NCBI GenBank assembly: GCA_950295325.1
Contig: OX485804.1
Span: forward strand, 23,870,001-23,934,000
Length of the DNA stretch: 64,000 bases
Direction: 5' to 3'
Source: Polytrichum commune
Lineage: Eukaryota > Streptophyta > Polytrichopsida > Polytrichales > Polytrichaceae
The notes under the pieces were generated by a model, which saw nothing but the letters and a program-made list of their open reading frames with translations, was not told where the DNA came from and ran no database searches. The position numbers were made by a program, and so were the translations under genes. Shown piece after piece: positions 10,588-19,804 of the stretch. The stretch's first letter is position 1, and each line of letters opens with the position of its first letter.

Positions 10588-11280
10588 AGCGGACGTATGG
10601 GAACGCTAGAGCGGACGCAGGGGAACTCTAAAGCAGACGTAGGGGAACATGGGGCGGACTTATAGGAACGTTGGAGCGGACGTAAGGGAACATGGAGCGG
10701 ACGGGGGGGAGCGGAAGGGGGGGGGGGCGGGGGGGAGTGGACGGGGGGAACGCGGGAGCGGACTGAGGGGAGCGGACGTAGGGAACGAGGGGGCGGATGT
10801 AGGGAACGAGAGGGCGGACGTTTGGGAACGGGTGCGGACGGGGGTGGGAACGGGTGCGGATTGGGGGGGAACGGGCGCGGAAGGGAGGGAACGGGTGCGG
10901 ACGGGGGTGGGAACGGGCGCGGAAGGGGGTGGGAACGGGCGCGGAAGGGAGGGAACGGGTGCGGACTGGGGGGAACGCGGGGGGCGGACGTTTGGGAACG
11001 GGTGCGGACGGGGGCGGGAACGGGTGCGGACTGGGGGGGAACGGGCGCGGACGGGAGGGAACAGGTGCGGACTGGGGGGGAACGCGGGCGCGGACGGAGG
11101 GGAACGAGTGCGGACGGGAGGGAACAGGTGCGGACTGGGGGGGAACGCGGGCGCGGACGTAGGGGAACGAGTGCGGACGGGGGCGGGAACGGGTGCGGAC
11201 TGGGAGGGGAATGGGCGCGGACTGGGAGGGGAACGGGCGCGGACGGGTGCGAACAGGGTGGGAACGGGGAGCGGATGGAG
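10588..11280 (+). repeat. Guanine-rich minisatellite 2
   Basis: About 20-bp units of the form GGGAACGGGTGCGGACGGGG with variants (GGCGCGGAAGG, GTGCGGACTGG). It runs up to the TATA box at 11,284. Apparent ORFs through it are artefacts of the repeat. Confidence 0.9.
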
Positions 11281-11283
11281 GGG

Positions 11284-11291
11284 TATATAAG
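11284..11291 (+). promoter_or_regulatory. TATA box of the coiled-coil RING-like gene
   Basis: TATATAAG directly follows minisatellite 2 (GGAGGGG then TATATAAG). The first in-frame ATG is at 11,757, so the leader is about 440 bp and may hold a short intron. Confidence 0.6.
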
Positions 11292-11756
11292 TGGAGGGGA
11301 CCACTTACATATCCCACTCCACTCCTTGTGGGCGCCCGGACGACCCTCCTCTACTACAGAGTGCGGGGTTTAGCGGGGTGCTCGGAGGAGTTAAGGATCC
11401 TTTTTTTGGGATCCTTTTATATTTTTTTAATGACCTGTTTGTGGGTGTGATCCACATGGACCCGTTCCCTTGTAACGTGGCATATTGCCTTTTTGGCATA
11501 TTCCTTGTGACGCGCCCAGTCAACTGGCCTCTGCGTGAGCGCTGGTAGCGGGGTGCTCGAAGGGTGTGCTGAATTTTTGTACTTTAATTTTTAACGACAT
11601 TTTTGAACTAATTCCACAGCAACACTATTTTGAAGTGTATGCTTGGATGTTTTGTAGCACTATTATGAAGTGCAATTAATAATTTAAAAATTAGAGTTTA
11701 GATTAGAATTAGAAACTACAATTTGGGTGGATCCGGCAAGTGAAGGATTTCCAGAC

Positions 11757-14029
11757 ATGGCAAGTGGAGGATCTGGAGACATGGCAAGTGGGGGATCAGG
11801 TTGTCACAGATCACATGTACGCAAGGCCGCTGGGTTGGAGTGGGATGTTTATGATGACAACACCCAAAAAGCCAGGGCAGGTTGGGAGAATGTACCACAA
11901 CCGTGGTCAGTGAAGACTACAATGCAGTACGTGGGCTTCCCTCACTTTGATCGGTTGTGGCCAAGACCTTGTCACGAGCGACATTGCAAGGCCATCAGTG
12001 CGAGTTATATGCAGCTTGATGACGTGGAGGCAAAATGGAGATTCCTAACGATATTTAGAAGTATCTCCAATTTGGATAGATGGCCCAAGAGTGCAATTCC
12101 AAAGTCGGTGGCGTGTATGATGTATGCGGAGCACGTGTTGCGAGTTAGGGTGGATTGGTCAAGTTTGGCTACCCTGCATGGTCAAAAATTTGGGGATATT
12201 GGAATTGCATTCACTAAATGCACAGTTCCAGATATTCCATACACTCCCGTTCCGGAGTGGTTCAGGAGGAATCCTCGACTAGTGGACGAGCCTGGGGCCC
12301 CAATCCAGAGGGTTGGGAACCAAAAAAGCCACGTAATCGTAAACAACCAGCCAATGACGTGGAGATGGCCATCGAGGAGGCGTTTGAGCATATGGATGAG
12401 GGCATGGAGGCAAATGTCGAGGTTAACAACCTGATCAACGACGTGGTTAACGAGGTCCTAGACGAGGTAAACCTTGGTGAACATGGAGCGGACCCGACGG
12501 AGAGCAGAATGGAGGAATTGCGTAAACAACATGCGTTGGAAATTCGTGAGTATAAAACGATGATTTTCGAGTTGGAAAATCGAGTTGCAACACTTACGAT
12601 GGGGGAGGCTAGCAGTTCAAGTAGTACACCAATTAACCTTCAGTCTTTAGAAGCAGAGAGGGACGCAGCTTTACAGGAGGCCAAGATTGCAAAGTCACAA
12701 GCTCTGGAGGTATGTATGAGGAATGAAGTAATGCGAGGAAAGATGGAGGCTTTGCAAAAGGAGGTGGTGGACATGCAACAACAACTTCAAGTGGTCAATG
12801 AAGTGGTTGTTGATCACGAAGCCAAGATTGGCGGACTGGAGGAGCAGAATGCAAGGTTGAAGAAATTTCTGTTGGATGCGATTGTGGAGCGCAAAAATAT
12901 GAGGACAAGCACATTGGTTGCTATGGCCAAGGCTCATCAATTTGAAGCTGAGTTCGAGAGCATCCAGAAACAATGGAACCGCAATCAGAGAATGCGGAAT
13001 ATGATGCTCACGTCATGGCCAGAAGATGAGCAGATGTACCCTAGTAGGTGGGATATGGATAATGAGTGGACAATGCCAAACGGGAGCATCGATTGGCGTC
13101 AAGTGACCGACCCAGATCACCATTGGAATGTGACCCAAGTGCATGAATATCCATTCCGCATGAAGGGTGAGTTGTTATGGCCAAATCCACATACAATGGT
13201 CTTCGACGGAACCGCATGTGCGATTTGCCAATGTCCATTTGGCCCAGAGGGATGCTATCAAGTTGGATCATGTGGGGCCCAATTCCATCCACAATGTCTT
13301 ATAGGGAATATGATCAAGAAATGCCAATGTCCTCATTGCAGATCACCCTTCCACCCTCGTTTGTACCTCCAATTTGGCCTTCGGGATTACATGCCTAACG
13401 TCTGGGTATTAAAGCCATGGGACTTTCCCTTCGATCTTCAAGAGTTTGATGGGGAGAATGTTGACTAGAGTTGGTTATACAATTGTGCCAAGGTTGAGCT
13501 ATGGCACGAGAACAGAGATGGCGACTGGACACGGAATGCACGTCAAATTTTGTATGTTGCAGACGAGTTGTATCCCAACAAGCCCCCCGATCATGGCTTG
13601 AAAAGATTTTTGTACCAAACTCTTGAATGGCATTGGGATTCAACCAGCAGACAATTAAAGAGAGGCATTCATCCTCCTTGGTACAATGCAGCAGGTCTCG
13701 AATCAGTATCGGAGCATGATTTGGAAGAAGATGCAGATGACATGCCTACGGAACGGGATCCGAGATATGAATTGCAGTTAGAGGTGGGGTACCACAAGAA
13801 CAGGCTGCAGTTGGTTGCAATTGATGCACTCTTGCATAGAATTGCGGATGATGCGGTATTGAGATGGCTAAATGGTGGGCCTAGACCACGTAATGCCGTT
13901 CCATTGTCTCCTGGTAGTCGTCCATACTTCACCCGTGGAACAATGCGAAGTATGGAAGCGGGGGAATCATCACGAGCACGACGAGGATCTACTTCAGCTA
14001 GAATAGACCTCGATTCAGATTCGGATTAG
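11757..14029 (+). pseudogene. Coiled-coil RING-like gene (hAT cargo), one frameshift and one in-frame TAG
   Basis: The ATG at 11,757 starts a frame that runs to about 12,295. There a single missing base in the GGGGCCCC run (12,294-12,301) shifts it. Past the shift the reading frame continues to 14,029 apart from TAG at 13,466-13,468, followed by SWLYNCAKVELWHENRDGDW in the same frame. The full frame would be 758 codons. It contains an N-terminal region (GWENVPQPWSVKTT, then YVGFPHFDRLW), a long coiled coil (about 12,510-12,980), and a Cys/His cluster CAICQCPFG...GSCGAQFHPQC...CQCPHC (13,217-13,350). That cluster resembles a RING finger with fewer ligands than usual. The C-terminus is Ser/Asp-rich. 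A ubiquitin-ligase or SUMO-ligase-like role is only a guess. The promoter is a TATA box behind minisatellite 2. Confidence 0.65.
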
Positions 14030-14728
14030 GCATTTTTGTACCATGTTTAGGAAGTTGTATAGGAACGGATGAAGACTTTGGACACAATGAACATATTTCA
14101 TGTTCAAAGTATATGTAATATAAAGAGGATTTACCGACAAGTTGTCATTTCTAAGATCGTGTAAAAGATAACATATGGATGCCACATGTTTTAATGTTAT
14201 TCGAAACTTTTAAAAACTTACTTGAATATTAGTAATTCATATGATAGTCTAACCAAAAGTACTATTGACTACATAGTCAATATTGAATACCACATAAAGA
14301 TATAATTATATAAAACGGATAGAAAGGTCCTCAAAAAGAGGATGTCACCAACGAAGCATGTACAATCGAGCAATAGGGGATTGCAATATTTATAAAAGCA
14401 TATTCTTTAAGAAGCTCAATAAATAAACATAAAACTCCATTCACAGTAAGAATTATACAAAATAGTAATTAATAAAGGCATAACATGTTATTGGAGATTA
14501 ATTGCAATGCTAAGTTGACAACCATATTGTATTTTAAATTTTTTTAAAAACATGCAATAAATAATTTTATTACTATAATAAAATGTTACAACTTCGAAAG
14601 TAACGTTCGCTTTGTGGTCTAAATGTCTTACCGAAGGCCCTAAGGTTGTAACTTGTATCAATTTTGACGTAAGTAATAAATTATGGGAGTACGTGGGAGC
14701 ACTGAAATACCACATTTGTGCAAAACCA
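14030..14728. other. Gap between convergent hAT genes
   Basis: AT-rich DNA between the 3' ends of the RING-like gene (plus) and the transposase (minus). I see no further gene. It probably contains both 3' untranslated regions and polyadenylation signals. Confidence 0.5.
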
Positions 14729-17700
14729 TTACGTTCGAATCCGTACTGTGGGATCATTTGCTTCGACACATCTTGGGTCCTCTTCAGACTCGTCTGTGCT
14801 GCAATCATCATCCGTTTGGGGAGTCGCGCTCCGAAGATGCAACTCTCGGTCACGTTGTGAGAAAATTATCTTCTTGGTCGGCCGGGAGCCCTCTGCATCC
14901 TGTATGCCATTTTCATCTAGATGTGGTCTACCCTCATCTTCATTGTAGTCTTCAGCAGTAAACGGAAGCGATCTTCCCTGATACCTCTTCCTAGTTCGTT
15001 TGACACCTCTCGTAGTTCTCTGACGCCATCCACCCGTACCACGACTTGAGTGCACTTCATCTCTACTTCCATCTATAAAAACATCCCCCGTTGTACTTCC
15101 GCCTCCAACTCCAAGGCCACCTGTTCCATTGGATTGACTGTGTGGAAGTGAAACTGATGCGAATGGAATTGCAATTGGTATGTTCTCAACAACATGTCGA
15201 CGAACAGATTGACGACGTGGCGACTCTGTAGTAACATTTCTTGAAACATTGTGTATAGCAACCAAAGTAGCACCCACCACAGTTGTACGTGAAACACCCA
15301 ATCTAGAAGTATGGGCAATACTTCGAGTGAGAGGACGACGTTGACCTTGTGCATGCACTTGCACCGTAGAGGTTGATGCAGTTCTTTGAAGAGCACGGAA
15401 TCGAGTTGTAGGTATTTCAAGAACATTGGGCGTTTGATCTTCTATACGATGGTTGGATATGAGGGAGGCGTCCATGGATTCAGAATGTACTCGGGCTGGA
15501 AGTGGATCCTGTTGAACGTGCGTTGGCTCATTTGCGGATAGTACATTGTCACCTTCACCAAAAGAAAGAGAATCGCTCCGAGGTTGCAAGGAATCTACTT
15601 CAATTCCTACATTCTCACTTGCCCCCATAGCAACATTATGGGCAGGGCGAAACCCTTGTCCAGTGTGGAGAGTTTCAAAAGGCGGTCCTCCAATAGACCC
15701 CTCATGATCGTCATGCATTCCGTCGTTATGTTGGGGGACATCCGGTTCATCAAAATCAAACACCCCAAGGTTTCCATCACTACCATTGCCATCCTCATCT
15801 TCTGAATCATGATTCTCGGAATCGAGGTCATCCAAATCAAAGTCGATGTCATCAACATTGTTGTCATCATCATTTCCGGCCCTATCATTTGGATCCACGT
15901 TATCTTCGTTGTCATCTTCTTCGTCAAGGTCATCGTCAGAATGGACCTCATTCAATTCGTACCATTGCGTAGGTCTTGTGTCGCAACCCTTGCTAGCCCC
16001 CTTAACAACCTTGCCAATTTGCAATTCTAGCAAAGGCTACGAGTCGCTAACCCTTCGCATTCCGCCATGCTAATGGATAGCTCCTCTTACCCCGGACCAA
16101 TAGTTCATAGGAGGGAACCAACCCTCCTACTTTGCTTTCGGGACTCACCCCTTAATCGGTAACCCATTTCCCCAATGTGGACTTCCATCCATGGAAGTCC
16201 AATCCTATGTTGATCATCGCGTTGCCGGAGCAACACTACAACAACCCGAAGCATACTAGGCAACTATGGCCTCACAATAGGCCAAAGCCCATGGAGGCCT
16301 TGCCGTTCGGCCTCGGGTGGGTGAGGCCACACCACCTCACCCATATAAGCCTCTAGGACTTCACGCGGGGCCCCTACCCCACCGTCAACCAACCTCTTGT
16401 CTCTCTACCAAGAGTTGGGGCCAAGTGGACATTTTCCCTTAGCTGCTGGGCCTAGAACCCACCCTGCAGCTTCAGACCATCATAACTTCCTTGTATGATG
16501 TCTGATCATAACCACCAACCACTCCATCTTCATCTACGTTTCACGTAGATGCCGATGGACTCCTCACTTGCCCCATTCGGGCAAGTGGTGACGAAGTTAT
16601 GCCTGTTTGAACCTTGGCAGTCCCGGGAATCACTCCCAGGCACTGCTGTACCAGGGCGCTGTCCCGGGACAGCACCCCACTCAAATGGCCATAACTCCTA
16701 GCTCACACCTCCGATTGAGGTGATCTTGAGCATTCTAGAATCACCACGCCATGAGCTACGCATAGCTCATGGCCTTACCCTTGTGCCTCCTAGTCTTCGT
16801 GGATGGGAGGCGTTCCCAACGCCCGGGGACCTCACCCACACTAGGATCACTTGGGCCCTCTCACCAACGGCGCCACAAGTCCCGGGTGTCACTCCGGGGT
16901 CCCCCTTGTGCCCATGGTGTTTCGGGCACTCCTCATGGAGAGGTGCGCGACATCTTGGGCCCCTCCAATGTCGAATGAGCCTACTATTGGTATATATGTA
17001 GACGAGGTCCTCGGCACGACTATGCTTCAAGCGATTGCGACTCTTGTTGTGAACATATGAGTACATGCGGATGCGGAACATACTTGTGCAAGGATACGTC
17101 TTGCTATTGTTTGGAGGGCTTTAGCTCCACCTCCCATTGCATCCCACCATTCATGGAGAGGTGCGGCATGCACGCTCGAGTCAGTAGAATCAGCAAAAGG
17201 CCCTCGATTTTCAAGGAAATCTTGGTACTGGTGGAGGATTTGGACATAAGTGTCCTCATCTTGAGCAAGCCTGCGAAGAACTCGATTTAGGATTGTCCTC
17301 GAATTATCATCCTCATGGAGTGGGGCCCAACCACGTAGAAGCGGATTTAACATCGCTCCAGCCCAATGTAGATCATTCAACATCAACCTCCATCTATTTT
17401 GAAACGTTAGCATAGCATTTGCAGCAAGCTCAGGGCTTAAGCGAAATGGAGGTTTACTGAATCCACGAATATGGGTTTGTAAATCATGCATGACCCTCCA
17501 AGCCATTCCCATTGCAGGCGCCTTGCCATCAAATACACGAAGAGCTTTAACAACCGGGATCACCATATACAAGAAATTTTCGCACGTGTTCCAGAATCCA
17601 TCAGAACGTATAAAGCTTCGCACAGCAGAGCCCTTCATGTAAGAGGTGCGAGATCTCTTCCTCATATCACGCTAAACCACCATTCTTTCCAAAGCATTGC

Positions 17701-18865
17701 GTACTTGAAGAAGACGATCTATCATGATGAAGTTCGTTGCAAAACGGGTCTCTACAGGTAGGAGGAGTGAGAGATTTGGTGACAACCTCCGGAATATAGC
17801 TTGAGAAGCATGATGGTTTTTGATAAAAACACAAATATGGCGCGCCTTTTTTACCAACTTTTTCACCCATTCCTCCTTCCCCCAATCTTCTAAGAGGAGA
17901 TCTAGGCAATGCGCAGCACATCCTTGAAAATATAGATCGGGATTTGCTTGAATCAAGTCGCGAGCAGCGGAGGCCATAACTGGGGCATTGTCGGTGCAAA
18001 TCTGGACCACATTATGTCGACCAACATTTTCCACAAATGGTTGAATTTGAGCAGCAACGTATACATGATCCTTGTGATTTCCCGTGGTATCAATGGTACC
18101 CAAGAAAACATCTCCCTTTGTGCCGCATTGGAGAACGTTTAGGAGAGGTCGGTTTTGCACGTTGTCCCATCCATCACAACATATTGTAACACCGTATTTT
18201 TCAACGGAATTCCCCATCTTCTCCTTCACTTGCCTATCTAGGTCAACCTTTTTATCAGTTAACAACTTCGTACGGATGGCATTGTACGATGGTGGTGTGT
18301 AGGCTGGCATTCGATGACGGGCAGTTTCACGCACAACATGAACAAATGCAGGATGTCTCACAATGTTGAAAGGAATGTTAGCTTCATAAAAAGCCGTTGC
18401 CCATGCTCTATCAAGGAGTTGTTTTGTTGACACATTGAACCCCTCCGTTATGTTGAGTTGACGTAGTTCACGAGGAGGTGTGCCATATATCACAACATCA
18501 GAATGTTGAGTGGATTGGGACATAAGCAAAGGCTCTGTTTCACTAATTACGGAGTCCGCTATAATAGGCTCCAGAGGTACAATATCTGGCACCGGAGAGT
18601 CCTCATTTACAATGCCTACATGTAAGGGCACAATGCCTCCGCAATGTTCAAACAAGACCCTAATATGCGGGGGTACCATCCTACATGTGGAAACATCACA
18701 AGCACCCCCTACAGGAGGTCTATAACCAAGGTGGGCCAACATTCTATTTCCTCGGTAAGATATGACGAACGGGCAAAACCTACATTTAACCTGCCTTTGT
18801 GATTTACCGGGAACCATCCCCTTATCCTCGTACCAATGATCCCATGCATCATTTCGGCGTGGCAT
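14729..18865 (-). pseudogene. hAT transposase, BED zinc finger + DUF659 + hAT C-terminal domain, with several lesions
   Basis: The start is the ATG at 18,865-18,863 (MPRRNDAWDHW). A BED finger (KCRFC near residue 27, then NRMLAHLGY) is followed by DUF659: CDGWDNVQNRPLLNVLQCG, CTDNAPVMASAARDL and GCAAHCLDLLLEDWGK, the usual catalytic blocks. The C-terminal dimerisation block includes WWDAMGGGAKALQTIARRIL and VHNKSRNRLKHSRAEDLVYI. Lesions are TAG at 17,672-17,674, a deletion of roughly 17 bases near 17,057-17,062 that removes the ER-W segment after SASAC and shifts the frame, and a solo LTR at 15,979-16,952. Removing the LTR and one TCTTG copy rejoins GPR with PTQWYELNEVHSDDD in frame. The tail to 14,729 is Asp/Glu-rich. 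A 5'-UTR intron acceptor (TATTTGCAG) lies just upstream of the ATG. Confidence 0.9.
15979..16952. mobile_element. Solo LTR, copy A, in the hAT transposase
   Basis: 974 bp, bounded by TGTCGC and GCGACA, the expected TG...CA inverted ends of an LTR. It is flanked by the 5-bp duplication TCTTG (15,974-15,978 and 16,953-16,957). No internal retroelement coding sequence is present, so it is a solo LTR left by recombination. An inverted near-identical copy lies at 26,305-27,277. A CATATAAG box near 16,340 could be the LTR promoter if transcription runs on the plus strand. Confidence 0.95.
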
Positions 18866-19095
18866 GACTTCAACAAAACCTGCAAATACAAACAAGTTAG
18901 AGCAAGTAACTTTGATCGCATACTAGGTCATGTTCAAGAGTGCCACAAGGGCAACCCTAATTCACAGTCACTAGATTGGACAAAGTATCCTCTGCATTCG
19001 GGTCTCACGCATTCAATCCTCACTCCTCAAAGGAGAATCAAAAGACTTGAGACACACTATGTCAGTGGAGGCAAAAATGGCACCTTGAACCCTCA

Positions 19096-19102
19096 ATTTA
19101 TA
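19096..19102 (-). promoter_or_regulatory. TATA box of the hAT transposase gene
   Basis: On the minus strand the sequence reads TATAAAT, 231-237 bp before the ATG at 18,865. Minisatellite 3 begins about 11 bp upstream. The leader length is nearly the same as that of the kinase-like gene. Confidence 0.6.
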
Positions 19103-19112
19103 GTATTCGAAT

Positions 19113-19411
19113 CGGACGGGGGAGCGGACGGAAGGGGGGGGGGGGACCGGACGGAGGGGGGGGGGGGACCGGACGGGGGGGCGGACGGGGGAGCGGACGG
19201 GGGAGCGGAAAGGGGAGCGGACGGGGGAGCGGAAGGGGGAGCGGACGGACGGGGAAGCGGACGGACGGGGAAGCGGACGGAGGGGGGGGGGCAGACGGGA
19301 GAGGGGGGGAGCGGACGGGGTTGGGAACGGGAGCGGACGGGGATTGTGAACGGGAACGGGGGCGAACGGGGGTTGGGAACGGAGGCGGACGGGGGGGCGG
19401 ACGGGCTCTAG
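19113..19411. repeat. Guanine-rich minisatellite 3
   Basis: Units such as GGGGGAGCGGACGGG and GGTTGGGAACGGGAGCGGAC, guanine-rich on the plus strand. It stands directly upstream of the minus-strand transposase promoter. Confidence 0.9.
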
Positions 19412-19551
19412 TAAATTTTTCCCCACTTTACCTTTACTTTGCTGACATGTCATCACACGTGGACATTGTAAATCCTACGTGTCAGAAATGGATTAATGTA
19501 ATTACACAAAAAAATCGGTAAAATTCAAGTCCGTCAGGATAAAGACAGCAT

Positions 19552-19628
19552 CCGGCATAATGTCGTGACGGATACGTGTCGTGACGGCACGACATTATGT
19601 CGGGATTACCCTCCGTCACGACACAATA
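19552..19628. repeat. Right subterminal hairpin-forming repeats of the giant hAT
   Basis: Alternating GTCGTGACGG and CCGTCACGAC cores, mirror-related to the block at 3291-3358, end 10 bp before the right terminus. Confidence 0.75.
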
Positions 19629-19638
19629 AACAACCCTG

Positions 19639-19646
19639 TGATTAAC
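19639..19646 (+). repeat. Right 8-bp target-site duplication of the giant hAT
   Basis: TGATTAAC, identical to 3266-3273, abuts the right terminus. Its last bases overlap the first half-site of a palindrome at 19,644-19,662. Confidence 0.95.
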
Positions 19647-19801
19647 GAACGCGCGTTCGTAATATCCATTGGGGAAGCAGCCTCTGGATCCATGACCTCC
19701 ACTGGACGCTCCTCCTGAGACGACTGGGTCTGTTGGATGAGCTCCACGTCGTCGTCCCCGCCCAGGTTGAGTCTCTCCATGTGCGCGGACGGATGTCCTT
19801 C

Positions 19802-19804
19802 CTA
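19802..19804 (-). other. In-frame TAG with open reading frame beyond it
   Basis: After this TAG the same frame continues EGHPSAHMERLNLGGDDDVE and on to the hAT insertion site, with ordinary protein composition and no further stop. The stop is therefore probably a mutation inside a longer exon 3, not the natural terminus. Confidence 0.55.

Larger units (their letters stand above)
3274..19638. mobile_element. 16.4-kb hAT-superfamily DNA transposon carrying cargo genes
   Basis: The left end reads CAGGGTTGTCTATCG and the inverted right end CAGGGTTGTTTATTG (13 of 15 identical). Perfect 8-bp TGATTAAC duplications flank the element, and CAGGG is a common hAT terminus. Inside lie a BED-DUF659-hAT transposase on the minus strand near the right end, a divergent kinase and a coiled-coil RING-like gene on the plus strand, and a small ORF. 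Three guanine-rich minisatellites stand in front of TATA boxes. Inverted GTCGTGACGG-rich hairpins lie just inside both ends. Autonomous hATs are usually only a few kb, so this one is exceptionally large. Every long gene has lesions, and a solo LTR interrupts the transposase, so the copy is almost certainly immobile by itself. Confidence 0.95.

Noticed and set aside
10628..11373. Open frames in all phases of minisatellite 2
   Set aside because: Same artefact: stop-free tandem repeat, with a TATA box immediately downstream.
16719..17001. Open frames spanning the solo LTR border
   Set aside because: They cross the LTR terminus at 16,952 into transposase sequence on the other strand, so they cannot be genes.
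19013..19456. Pro/Arg-rich frame over minisatellite 3
   Set aside because: Repeat-derived; the promoter of the transposase lies at its edge.
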